Shown in pieces: positions 48,879-56,828 of a stretch of DNA of 64,000 nucleotides. Below the pieces are notes generated by a model. The model had not been told where the DNA came from and did no database searches. It saw only the letters and a list, made by a program, of their open reading frames with translations. The stretch comes from Leptobacterium flavescens (GTDB lineage: Bacteria > Bacteroidota > Bacteroidia > Flavobacteriales > Flavobacteriaceae): assembly GCF_010671605.1 (NCBI RefSeq), contig NZ_JAABOO010000002.1, positions 310,001-374,000 of the forward strand, read 5' to 3'. Each line of letters opens with the position of its first letter. Positions within the stretch are counted from its first letter, which is position 1. The translations under genes were made by a program, and so were the position numbers.

Positions 48879-49770
48879 CTGCGGCTATTTTTTTCATTAC
48901 ACGGTATACCAGTTCCGTTACGGAAGCCAGATATCCAAAATCTACTGTGCTATATGTATCTTCTGCTGTATGGATATATGGAGTGCTGTCATCTTTAAAG
49001 AATTCTTCGGAAATCGCTATGGTTGGAAAGCCTTCCGCCAGAAAGGAACGATTGTCTGAAGAAGCTCCTTTGGTGATATGGACCGGAATACCCAGAGCAG
49101 CAGCTTCCGTCCGGTACAGTTTTTCCAGGAATGGTGCCGGCGATTGCAGTTCTACCGCCCTGTTCCCGTTCTCATCCCAGCCTACCAGATCGGAAGTGTG
49201 TACTGAATGCACTATCTTTCCATCCTCCTTCAGTTTTTTGGCAAATTCCCTGCTACCTATCTCATCATCTTCTTCCTGATCGAAGAATACCACCATAAAA
49301 TTGACTTTACGTTCTTTAAGCTTCGACAATTGGCGGATCACCGCATAATTCAAAGCTACTCCCGTAGCATTATCAATAGCTCCGGGGCTTCCCGGTTCCG
49401 AATCGTAGTGAGCTCCAAAGATCACGTATTCCTCAGTCGGAACCGTTGCAGGCAGGATACCGTACACATTAACGCCCTTTACCGGCTTAAAAATAAGGTC
49501 CAGAAAAATATATTTATTAGACTTCCGGTAATGGTGTTTCCCACTCTTCAAACCGCTCCTCAGCAGGGACTCGAATAAGAAAGTGGCGCTTAATTCCCTT
49601 TCGAAAGACTTACTTCGTTGATGTAAATAGATATTTTTCCCTGCAAAGAGTTCTTTTTGCCCTGTAAGCCTGGCAAGCATATCTTTTTGAAGGGCTTCTA
49701 CTTCAGTCGTATGCTGAGCGGACAAGCCAAAGGATACGCAACAGCTAATGAATATTAAAATCGATCTCAT
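48862..49770 (-). CDS. M28 family zinc aminopeptidase, secreted
   Basis: A 302-residue protein with signal peptide (ends FGLSAQ). Zinc ligands are visible: His and Asp in IFGAHYDSEPGSPGAIDNAT, the Glu pair in DQEEDDEIGSREF, Asp in VGWDENG, and His in PYIHTAEDTY. Cleaves N-terminal residues from peptides, probably in the periplasm or exterior. It directly follows the class C-like hydrolase (no gap) and overlaps the small membrane protein. Confidence 0.92.
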   Translation of the reverse strand: MRSILIFISCCVSFGLSAQHTTEVEALQKDMLARLTGQKELFAGKNIYLHQRSKSFERELSATFLFESLLRSGLKSGKHHYRKSNKYIFLDLIFKPVKGVNVYGILPATVPTEEYVIFGAHYDSEPGSPGAIDNATGVALNYAVIRQLSKLKERKVNFMVVFFDQEEDDEIGSREFAKKLKEDGKIVHSVHTSDLVGWDENGNRAVELQSPAPFLEKLYRTEAAALGIPVHITKGASSDNRSFLAEGFPTIAISEEFFKDDSTPYIHTAEDTYSTVDFGYLASVTELVYRVMKKIAADENRE

Positions 49771-50883
49771 CTATTTTGTTTTCTCTGTTTTTAATGCAGA
49801 TCTCCACTTTACCCATTGCCTGAGTGTCCCTTTCAACACATCTTCTCCTTCCGAACCATTACTGAGCATAATTATTCCGCTACTGGTCTTAAAATCCAGC
49901 AATAAAGCCGATTCCCAACCCGTATTAGAACCTGTATGCCCGTGAAGGTCAATCCCTCCGAACGAATAATGAAGATATCCGAGTCCGTAGAAACCTTTGG
50001 TTATTGGGAGAGGCTCCCGCATTTTGTCGATCACCTTTCTGGACAATACCTCACTGCCGTGAAAATTAGCTTTAACGAAAGTCAGGAGGTCTTCCAGGTT
50101 GGTATGGAGTCCGGCTGCAGCCTGTGCTGTAAAGCGTTCCAGGTAGATCTCTTCTCCTTTTTCATCATAGGGCAAGGAAGATTTCTTTAATATCCCTTTA
50201 CTCAGAACAAAGCTGGTATTTCTCATTTTCAGGGGCCTGAAGACCTCTCTTTTCATATAAGTGCTAAACGGCATCCCGCTCACTTCTTCTATCATCAACT
50301 GAAGAATGGTGTAACCACCACCTGAATATTTGAGTTTGGTTTGTGGTTCCAGAATGATCTCTACCTTTTCATTGGCGCGTACCGGGCCGTTCACCCCGTT
50401 CAGAGACTCTTCCAGGCTGGGCAGTTCCATTTCCGGAGGAAATCCGGGGTAACCGTGAACCGAGATCCCGCCCGTATGGCTTAAAAGCGAAGCTACCGTT
50501 ACCTTTTTACTATCGAATTTCCCCGCAGGAAGTTTCCATCGGCTTAAATAGTTTTCTACGGGAGCATCGAGTACTATCTTCCCTTGCTGTACCAATTTCA
50601 TCACGCCCCAGGCGGTAAACAGTTTGGAGATAGAACCGATATTAAAACCGGTTTCGGGAGTTACCCTTTCCCGGATACTGACGTTTGCCAGGCCTATACC
50701 CCTTTTATAGATGATCTTTCCCTTATGCATGACAGCAATGGCCATCCCGGGAACGTTCTTTTCTGCCAGTCTTTTTGGTAGTTCCCGATCCAGGGATTCT
50801 GCGAATTCTGAGACTGAATCAGTATTTTGTGCTATTCCGGATACACTAAGTATCAAACAAAAACACAAGATATAATTTTTCAT
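49771..50883 (-). CDS. Beta-lactamase class C-like serine hydrolase (module A)
   Basis: A 370-residue protein with a signal peptide (ends GIAQN). SxxK as GSISKLFTAW (near 81), YSG in LKYSGGGYTIL, HTG in LHGHTGSNTGW. Likely cleaves amides or esters of D-amino acids or peptides; not a proven beta-lactamase. First gene of a unit with M28 and a small membrane protein, and divergent from the LytS/LytTR pair at 51097, which most likely controls it. Confidence 0.92.
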   Translation of the reverse strand: MKNYILCFCLILSVSGIAQNTDSVSEFAESLDRELPKRLAEKNVPGMAIAVMHKGKIIYKRGIGLANVSIRERVTPETGFNIGSISKLFTAWGVMKLVQQGKIVLDAPVENYLSRWKLPAGKFDSKKVTVASLLSHTGGISVHGYPGFPPEMELPSLEESLNGVNGPVRANEKVEIILEPQTKLKYSGGGYTILQLMIEEVSGMPFSTYMKREVFRPLKMRNTSFVLSKGILKKSSLPYDEKGEEIYLERFTAQAAAGLHTNLEDLLTFVKANFHGSEVLSRKVIDKMREPLPITKGFYGLGYLHYSFGGIDLHGHTGSNTGWESALLLDFKTSSGIIMLSNGSEGEDVLKGTLRQWVKWRSALKTEKTK

Positions 50884-51062
50884 ATCAAATCGGTTTTAGG
50901 TTAAATGATACAGCAAACCTATCCTCCTTATCCACCTTCTTATAATTTTTATGATCAATACCCTTAAATGACTTGCAGAAAGCATTAAAATCAGGCCAAA
51001 CCCCGATTCGTCATTAAAACACCCATGTTGGACATTTAAGTGGTATTGTTTGTCAAATTAGT

Positions 51063-51092
51063 TTTGTCTGCCTATTCAAAAACGTATTTTTG
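51063..51092 (+). promoter_or_regulatory. Bacteroidota-type promoter of the kinase/regulator pair at 51097
   Basis: -33 box TTTG (51063-51066), 18-base spacer and -7 box TATTTTTG (51085-51092), matching TTTG/TAnnTTTG. Only 4 bases separate the -7 box from the ATG, so the transcript is predicted to be leaderless or nearly so. Confidence 0.65.
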
Positions 51093-51096
51093 AGTT

Positions 51097-51906
51097 ATGA
51101 TCAATTTTATCAGGAAAAATTATCGCCTTATTATCCCCTCTGTTCTTCTTCTCTTGTCCTTTTACGGCATGACCAGGTTTAAGATGCTGGGAGAACAGTC
51201 CGAATCAGCCGTTTATGATATCTATTTCCTGGTATTTCAGATCATTTTTATACTTAGCCTGGCCTATGTGGTCTTTTCCTGGTTATTTTCTGTCTGGAAG
51301 GAGTACCGTCTGCTTAAAAACAAACAGACAGAAGCCGAACTGGCTATATTAAAAAATAAGATAGATCCTCATTTCTTCTTTAATACCCTGAATAACCTTT
51401 ACGGGCTTGTAGTGGAGAAATCGGAAAAAGCACCGGAAGTGATCCTCAAGCTCTCAGACATTATGCGTTATACCATTTATGAGGGAGAAAAATCCAAGGT
51501 TTCCCTGGCGGATGAGATTGCATACCTGGAGCAGTATATAGAGATCCATAAAATACGTTATCAGAAGAATGTAAAGATCGATTTTGAGGTAGAGACCGAT
51601 AAAGAGAATACCTATTTTCTGGCACCTCTTTTATTGATTATATTAGTGGAGAATGCATTTAAGCACGGAATAGAGAAATTAAGGGATAATGCCTTTATCG
51701 ATATAAAACTCTATGTCCGAAACCATAAATTACACTTTAAAACGACTAACAATTTTGATCCCAATATCAAAAATGACAGTACAGGAATAGGACTCAGGAA
51801 CTTTAAACGAAGACTGGAGCTTATATACCCTAAAAAGCATGAATTCAATGTGTTTACGGAAGACGATATTTACAAAACCGGTTTAATTCTGGACTTAGAA
51901 CAATGA
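51097..51906 (+). CDS. LytS/YehU-family sensor histidine kinase (module A)
   Basis: A 269-residue kinase with two membrane helices (about 11-27 and 43-67), coiled coil, phospho-acceptor His in IDPHFFFNTLNNLYGLV (near 92), conserved LEQYIEIHKIRYQKNV, N-box LIILVENAFKHG and GIGLRNFKRRLELIY. Fewer helices than the first two systems. Paralogue of the kinase at 58613 (both carry KSEKAPE after the His motif). Coupled to its regulator with a 4-base overlap. Confidence 0.95.
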   Translation: MINFIRKNYRLIIPSVLLLLSFYGMTRFKMLGEQSESAVYDIYFLVFQIIFILSLAYVVFSWLFSVWKEYRLLKNKQTEAELAILKNKIDPHFFFNTLNNLYGLVVEKSEKAPEVILKLSDIMRYTIYEGEKSKVSLADEIAYLEQYIEIHKIRYQKNVKIDFEVETDKENTYFLAPLLLIILVENAFKHGIEKLRDNAFIDIKLYVRNHKLHFKTTNNFDPNIKNDSTGIGLRNFKRRLELIYPKKHEFNVFTEDDIYKTGLILDLEQ

Positions 51907-52598
51907 GATATATCATTATAGATGACGAACCTATAGCGCACCGAATTATTGAGGGTTATTGCAGGAAGTTGCCTCAGATGCAGAAGGCAGGAAATTGTTA
52001 TGATGCCTTTGAAGGGATGCAATTGCTTCAGAAGGAAACTGCAGATCTTCTCTTCCTCGATATCAATATGCCGGGGCTTTCCGGTTTTGAAATGCTTCGG
52101 AGCCTGCAGAACAGTCCACGGGTGATCGTCACTTCGGCCTATAAGGAATTTGCTCTGGAAGGTTATGAACTCGATGTATGTGATTATCTTTTAAAGCCCT
52201 TTTCCTTTGAGCGCTTCCTCAAAGCAATTAATAAGGCCGCCCTGAACAAAGCAGAGAACCTTTCAATTTCCGCTCAATCACCGGATCCATTCAACAAACG
52301 TATTTTTATCAAAGGAGATAAAAAGCAATATCAGGTTTCCCTTGATGATATTCTCTTTATTGAGGCCCATGGCAACTACAGCAAGGTATTCCTCCATGAT
52401 GAGATGATCCTGACACTTCAGAAGATCTCCGATTTTGAGGAATTGCTTCCGACAGAAATATTTATAAGGGTACATAAATCCTTTGTGGTTTCACTTCCGA
52501 AAATAAAGCTTATAGAAGGAAACAGGATCCAGATTGCAGATCATTCCATCCCCATAGGGCAAACCTACAGAGCTAATGTAAACAGGTTGTATTCCTGA
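51903..52598 (+). CDS. LytTR-family response regulator (module A)
   Basis: A 231-residue LytTR regulator: IIDDEPIAH, phospho-acceptor Asp in LLFLDINMPGLSG, TSAYKEFALEGY, LLKPFSFERFL; LytTR domain with IEAHGNYSKVFLHDEMI and FIRVHKSFVVSL. Paralogue of the regulator at 59377 (shared IDDEPxAHxIIExY opening). The likely target is the adjacent divergent hydrolase operon. Stop adjoins convergent cold-shock gene. Confidence 0.95.
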   Translation: MRYIIIDDEPIAHRIIEGYCRKLPQMQKAGNCYDAFEGMQLLQKETADLLFLDINMPGLSGFEMLRSLQNSPRVIVTSAYKEFALEGYELDVCDYLLKPFSFERFLKAINKAALNKAENLSISAQSPDPFNKRIFIKGDKKQYQVSLDDILFIEAHGNYSKVFLHDEMILTLQKISDFEELLPTEIFIRVHKSFVVSLPKIKLIEGNRIQIADHSIPIGQTYRANVNRLYS

Positions 52599-53042
52599 TC
52601 AGATCTTTTTTACACGAACCGCGTTCAGGCCTTTCTTGCCTTGTTCCAGTTCAAAGCTTACCTTATCGTTTTCCCTGATATCTTCGAGGGTGCCATTAAT
52701 GTGTACAAAGTATTTTTCTCCGGTTTCCTGCTCCTGAATAAAACCGTAGCCCTTGGAATCATTAAAGAAGGCCACTTTTCCTTTTTTAACAGGATCTTCT
52801 TCTTCCTCTTCCCTTTTAGGAACACCCAGCTGAATGGTAGAAGGATCGATCTCCTCTTTATTTGACAGATCCGGTGGAGTATCTGTAGCAAAGCCATATT
52901 CATCGACATAGGCTATCATGTCGTCAAGGCTGCTTTTGGGATTAGCCTTTCGCTGCTCTTTTTTAAGTTGTTTTTCTTCTCTCTTTTTTTGGCGTTTTTT
53001 TTCTCTTTCTTTTTTGCCAAAACTTTGCTGGGATTTTGCCAT
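52599..53042 (-). CDS. Cold-shock-domain protein with basic N-terminal extension
   Basis: A 147-residue protein. The N-terminal third is extremely basic (KKEREKKRQKKREEKQLKKE), then an acidic linker, and a C-terminal cold-shock domain (about 85-147): RNP1 KGYGFI, RNP2 KYFVHI and the family end LEQGKKGLNAVRVKKI. It binds RNA or single-stranded DNA; the basic extension may aid nucleic-acid affinity or aggregation. Longer than usual 65-70-residue Csp. The long upstream non-coding region (about 240 bases) with a hairpin near the ATG is compatible with mRNA-level control. Confidence 0.92.
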   Translation of the reverse strand: MAKSQQSFGKKEREKKRQKKREEKQLKKEQRKANPKSSLDDMIAYVDEYGFATDTPPDLSNKEEIDPSTIQLGVPKREEEEEDPVKKGKVAFFNDSKGYGFIQEQETGEKYFVHINGTLEDIRENDKVSFELEQGKKGLNAVRVKKI

Positions 53043-53068
53043 TCAGTAATAATTAAAATAAACTAAAA

Positions 53069-53084
53069 ACCGTTCAAAAACGGT
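53069..53084 (-). promoter_or_regulatory. Small hairpin in the cold-shock gene's 5' leader
   Basis: ACCGTT (53069-53074) and AACGGT (53079-53084) around CAAA, a perfect six-base stem 27 bases upstream of the ATG on the minus strand. Possible mRNA structure affecting translation, or a start-proximal operator. Confidence 0.4.
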
Positions 53085-53282
53085 GAGGAATTCGCAGAAA
53101 CACATAAAAGCTGAACTGCTTTTTTCAAACAAAACCGGTAGAAGCTATATCCGGGAGTTACATGAAGTTATTTATACGATACCGTGCTGTAAAGGTACAA
53201 CAATTAATGGCTTAAATCACAGCTCTTTTATACTAAACTCAATAACAGGAGTTTATCCTTAGAAAAATAAAGATTTTGATAG

Positions 53283-53792
53283 TTATTTGTGACCGGAGTA
53301 CCTTTTATAATTGAACGTTACTTCTTCTTCTTTCCCGTTTGAAGAAAGCACTACATATACATTGATCTCATCCTTATGTACCCTTTCGAAGGTGAGACCA
53401 TCAAAAAAGACCCTGTTCCCGTCAACTTTTACCAATGGAAAATCGACGGTTTCATCTTTTGTCTCCCATCCCTTCAGATCTTTGTCAAAATGCTTCAGCT
53501 TCAGTATAAGAGTTCCTTTTTCTTCAAGGATGATCACAGTTTCATAAAAAGATACTTTCCCGTTTACCAGCAGCTTAAAAACACACATCATCGAATTTCC
53601 CAGGGGTGGCGACCATATTTCTTCTGTTATTCCGTCAAAAGCCTCTCCTCGCCAATGGCCTTCAATCCATGAAATATCGCTTAAACTGCCTTTTGGAGAA
53701 AGCTGCCCCTCTGTGAGACTCATTGTATTCTGACAAAAGGCAGTATTAAGAGTGATGAATAAAACAGTAATATAATAGAAGGTTGTTTTCAT
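53283..53792 (-). CDS. DUF6265 secreted protein
   Basis: A 169-residue protein with a signal (ends LNTAFCQ). DUF6265-like body: DISWIEGHWRGEAFDGITEE, IWSPPLGNSMMCVFKLLVNG, ending FDGLTFERVHKDEINVYVVL and SNGKEEEVTFNYKR. The family forms a small beta-barrel that may bind hydrophobic ligands. Last gene of the third ECF operon, sharing one base with the membrane YCII-domain gene's end. Function unknown. Confidence 0.85.
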   Translation of the reverse strand: MKTTFYYITVLFITLNTAFCQNTMSLTEGQLSPKGSLSDISWIEGHWRGEAFDGITEEIWSPPLGNSMMCVFKLLVNGKVSFYETVIILEEKGTLILKLKHFDKDLKGWETKDETVDFPLVKVDGNRVFFDGLTFERVHKDEINVYVVLSSNGKEEEVTFNYKRYSGHK

Positions 53793-54355
53793 TATTCTTC
53801 AATTTTATCGATAGGCCTCAGGTCAAGGCCACCGCCATAAATAGTATGCGGGTGAGTCTTAGCGATCTCCTTAGCCTCTTCAAAGTCTTTGGCGTAAAAA
53901 ATAAAGTATCCCGTAAGTTTACTGGTGGTATTCTGAACACTGTTGCTTCCTAGCCAGTAATCATTAAAATCATCCAGTTTCTCAGCAGCTTCCAGTTTTC
54001 CCTGTTCTCCGAGTTCAATGGCCCAGTTCCTGTATTCGGTTACCAGTTTTTCTATGTCTTCGGCAGCAAATTCATCATTCTCATAGAGAAACAATGCGTA
54101 TTTATTCATTGCCGAATCCTGGCCGGGAACAGTATCTGTCTGGTACTTCCCGATAAAATATCCAAAAATTAAAAGTGCGATTGAAGCTGCTATCTGCAGC
54201 ACATATTTTTTAGTGTTCATTTTTTTAGTTTTTTCCGTTAACAAGCCTTCCTCGTGGAGGGCTTCTATTATCCTTTTATCTAACCTTTCGGTATCAAAGC
54301 GTTCCCTGGAAAGTTGTTCCATCGCTTTTAGCTCTTCCGGTCTTAACTCTTCCAT
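53792..54355 (-). CDS. Membrane anti-sigma-like protein with periplasmic YCII domain
   Basis: A 187-residue protein. N-terminal helical segment (1-45; RERFDTERLDKRIIEALHEE), one membrane helix (about 50-69, YVLQIAASIALLIFGYFIGK) and a YCII-like (DGPF) domain in the periplasm (about 83-180: YALFLYEN, TEYRNWAIELGEQGKLEAAE, LTGYFIFYAKDFEEAKEIAK, THPHTIYGGGLDLRPI). The YCII family is known linked with some ECF sigma factors, but as cytoplasmic proteins. Position right after sigma gene suggests an anti-sigma with a small-ligand sensor. No zinc finger. Confidence 0.78.
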   Translation of the reverse strand: MEELRPEELKAMEQLSRERFDTERLDKRIIEALHEEGLLTEKTKKMNTKKYVLQIAASIALLIFGYFIGKYQTDTVPGQDSAMNKYALFLYENDEFAAEDIEKLVTEYRNWAIELGEQGKLEAAEKLDDFNDYWLGSNSVQNTTSKLTGYFIFYAKDFEEAKEIAKTHPHTIYGGGLDLRPIDKIEE

Positions 54356-54885
54356 TGCTTGTTTTTTTTATATCCTTCTAGTAAAGCGCGCATTGATTTC
54401 CTGGCCTGAAATAACTGGCTCTTACTGGTTCCTTCTGAAATCCGGAGTGCAGCAGCGATCTCCTTGTGTTTATAGCCTTCAATATCGTACAGGGTGAGTA
54501 TTTCCCTGTATCCGTCCGGTAACTGAAAAATGGCATTTTTCAAGTCGATGGCCAGGTTGTCTGACGGATGATATTGTTCCTGTTGATGAATGACCTCCAA
54601 ACGGACCTCCTCTTTAAATTTCCGGTTACTCTCCCTGTACTTATTGACCAGGATCCCGGTCATCCAGGTCTTAAAGGAAGAGGTTCCCTTAAAGGTGTCG
54701 AGCTTTTTAACAGCGGTTATCCAACTTTCCTGCAATATATCTTCTGCCAGCTCTCTTTTGTTCCTGGTAAAATACATTGCCAGACGCATAAGTGAGCCAT
54801 TATAAAGATTGTACAGGTTTAGAAAATTGCTGCTACTCCTGTCCTTTAAAAATTCCTGAATAAGCTTATCCTCTTTTTTGTTCAA
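54343..54885 (-). CDS. ECF-type RNA polymerase sigma factor
   Basis: A 180-residue sigma-70 factor: region 2 YNGSLMRLAMYFTRNKRELA, EDILQESWITAVKKLDTFKG, SFKTWMTGILVNKYRESNRK; region 4 GYREILTLYDIEGYKHKEIA, then ALRISEGTSKSQLFQARKSM. The first possible start after an in-frame stop is a TTG at 54885. Overlaps the anti-sigma-like gene by 13 bases. Confidence 0.93.
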   Translation of the reverse strand: MNKKEDKLIQEFLKDRSSSNFLNLYNLYNGSLMRLAMYFTRNKRELAEDILQESWITAVKKLDTFKGTSSFKTWMTGILVNKYRESNRKFKEEVRLEVIHQQEQYHPSDNLAIDLKNAIFQLPDGYREILTLYDIEGYKHKEIAAALRISEGTSKSQLFQARKSMRALLEGYKKNKQWKS

Positions 54886-54972
54886 TTTAAAGGCTGTTTA
54901 CTAATAAGTGCTTTAAAGCTACAAAAAGGTTGTATGGGCTGAAGATTTTTTTTGAATTACTCCAAAAAATAA

Positions 54973-54995
54973 GCCCTGACGATGAATGTCAGGGC
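54973..54995 (-). terminator. Terminator after the OsmC-like gene
   Basis: Arms GCCCTGAC (54973-54980) and GTCAGGGC (54988-54995), followed on the minus strand by TTATTTTTTGG; 26 bases beyond the stop at 55022. Confidence 0.85.
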
Positions 54996-55021
54996 CCGTA
55001 TATCAAGATGTATGTTTTATT

Positions 55022-55435
55022 TTAAACTTCTTTGGTTTCTCTAACCTTAAAGCTGATCCCGTTCTTTACGGTGTTTACAGAAATACACCCTTTCTCGGCT
55101 ATCGCCAGTAATTTCTCAAACTCTGAAGGTTGACTGCAACTACTACAGGAAATATCCAGGCTGATATCGGTAAAACGTTTGGGAAGTTCTTCGCTAATAG
55201 TTCCGTTTACCTCTACTTTAAGGCCTTCTATTTGTATATCCCGGGACTGAGCTGCTGCAAAGAGGGTACTGCAAAAGCATCCGCCGACTCCAGCCAGCAT
55301 ATATTGTCCGCCCATTAATCCCAGGCCTCCTCCGCCCTTTGATTCCGGGCGATCCACAACAACTTTAAAATCACTGTTTTGTATCTGAACGGCAGTCTCC
55401 GATACCTGCCCCAGTATAATTTTAACTGTACTCAT
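55022..55435 (-). CDS. OsmC-family peroxidase-like protein
   Basis: A 137-residue OsmC/Ohr-fold protein: YMLAGVGGCFCSTLFAAAQS holds the first redox Cys region, then GLKVEVNGTISEELPKRFTD, and IAEKGCISVNTVKNG holds the second conserved Cys. Additional Cys pair CSSC in LDISCSSCSQPS is not typical and could form another disulfide. Cytoplasmic peroxide or organic hydroperoxide reduction is expected for the family. Monocistronic with terminator. Confidence 0.9.
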   Translation of the reverse strand: MSTVKIILGQVSETAVQIQNSDFKVVVDRPESKGGGGLGLMGGQYMLAGVGGCFCSTLFAAAQSRDIQIEGLKVEVNGTISEELPKRFTDISLDISCSSCSQPSEFEKLLAIAEKGCISVNTVKNGISFKVRETKEV

Positions 55436-55594
55436 AGCTTATTTTTTAAATGTTTTTGGAATTAAATCTAAGTGTACCTCTAAGATAGTGTTTTTTACAA
55501 TTGGGTATTCACAGCCTTATGTTAATTCTTAAATCTCCGGGAAAAACCTTTCCTGGTTTTTGATATTGCTTCCGTATGTTCACAGAAATTGTCT

Positions 55595-55885
55595 TTATCT
55601 TTTTTCCGGTGGGATCTCCCTGTATTTATTGATGTGTTCCTGCAGGCTTTCAATATCCTTGGGTTTGAATACTTTCTTTTCTGAAGGAGGATATTTTTCT
55701 ATATAAGCCTGAGGGCGAACGGGCCTTTTCTGAAAACCGCCTCCGCAATTAGGACATACATTTTCAAAAACGGTAGTAGCGCACTCTTCACAATAGGTAC
55801 ATTCAAAGCTACAGATCATTGCATCTGTAGCTGTATTTGGGAGATCTTTCCCGCAATGTTCACAACAAGGTCTTATTTCCAGCAT
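55595..55885 (-). CDS. DUF1272 zinc-ribbon-like protein
   Basis: A 96-residue protein with MLEIRPCCEHCGKDLPNTAT, then MICSFECTYCEECATTVFEN, then VCPNCGGGFQKRP: five CxxC or CC pairs forming probably two zinc sites, the DUF1272 signature. The C-terminal tail is Lys/Pro-rich. Cytoplasmic, small; function unknown. I chose the ATG at 55885; seven additional residues upstream lack homology to the family. Confidence 0.88.
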   Translation of the reverse strand: MLEIRPCCEHCGKDLPNTATDAMICSFECTYCEECATTVFENVCPNCGGGFQKRPVRPQAYIEKYPPSEKKVFKPKDIESLQEHINKYREIPPEKR

Positions 55886-55956
55886 AATATCAAAGATAAG
55901 GTTCATTAATGATATTTATATACCAGATCTGATACCTGATAATAATAAAAGACCAC

Positions 55957-56826
55957 TTAATTACTGTTTTCTATTATATTCATAAAAGATCCCAGTTTGG
56001 CAAGGGCAGATACCGTGGAATTATAGGAATTACTCCCGTGGTCAGACTTTGGGGTGACCTCGATATAAAAGCTCATTCCTTCCGGCCTGTTCCTGTTTAT
56101 CATTTTCTCCATGGCAACGAAACCCCTTTTCATTTTTTCGTTCTCCTCAGATCCCAGGCTCATATAAAGAAACACTTTCTTTTTACTTCCTTTCCTGAGT
56201 AAGGCCTCTGCCCTGTTAACTATTAACTTATCTTCCCTCCAGAATGCAGGACTGTAGCACATATAGGCATTAAAAAGCCCTGGTTTTTCAAGCATGGCAT
56301 AAAGTGCAAATAATCCACCTCTCGAATTCCCGCTTAACGATCTGAATGACGAAGTCCTGTAATTGGCATCTATATACGGGATCAATTCCTTTTCGAAGAA
56401 TCGGAGGAAATTATTCCCATTCCCCCTTTTACTGTCTTCATCCTCCAGGTCTATCTTCATATAATGAGGGGTAAAATCCCTGCTACGGTTTCCGCTTGTG
56501 TTCGGGATTCCCACCACTATAGCTTCGGGAAACACCTTTGCCTCGGAGAGAATATCAATCTTATGGGCCGTATGTATATCCTGAGAAGTTCCGTCCAGAA
56601 TATACATTACCGGATACCTCCTTGAAGTATCGGAGTCATAGTTTTTAGGCAAATGAACAATAAAAGGCCGTTTTTCATTCATGGATTTTGAAAAGATCTC
56701 AGCCTGAATAACATCTTCACCGTATTTGTTGTTTTGGAAATTGTATTCGATAAACAGTGCCGTTGCCAGAACAGAAAGAACAACTGTTCCCAACAGCAAC
56801 GCTATCTTTTTTAAATAAACCTTCAT
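55957..56826 (-). CDS. Esterase D/enterochelin-esterase-like serine hydrolase
   Basis: A 289-residue hydrolase with an N-terminal membrane anchor or signal segment (7-27). Nucleophile Ser in SLSGNSRGGLFALYAM (GxSxGG), followed by AYMCYSPAFWREDK and the C-terminal SDHGSNSYNS with the catalytic His. The ILDGTSQDIHTAHKIDIL motif is usual for the IroE/esterase D family. Substrate unknown. Immediately downstream of (2 bases after) the beta-lactamase/TPR gene. Confidence 0.9.
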   Translation of the reverse strand: MKVYLKKIALLLGTVVLSVLATALFIEYNFQNNKYGEDVIQAEIFSKSMNEKRPFIVHLPKNYDSDTSRRYPVMYILDGTSQDIHTAHKIDILSEAKVFPEAIVVGIPNTSGNRSRDFTPHYMKIDLEDEDSKRGNGNNFLRFFEKELIPYIDANYRTSSFRSLSGNSRGGLFALYAMLEKPGLFNAYMCYSPAFWREDKLIVNRAEALLRKGSKKKVFLYMSLGSEENEKMKRGFVAMEKMINRNRPEGMSFYIEVTPKSDHGSNSYNSTVSALAKLGSFMNIIENSN

Positions 56827-56828
56827 CT

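Noticed and set aside
50884-51096. LytTR-type direct repeats as regulator binding sites in the divergent promoter
   Set aside because: I could not find a convincing pair of matching 9-base direct repeats at the expected spacing, nor in 58404-58612.
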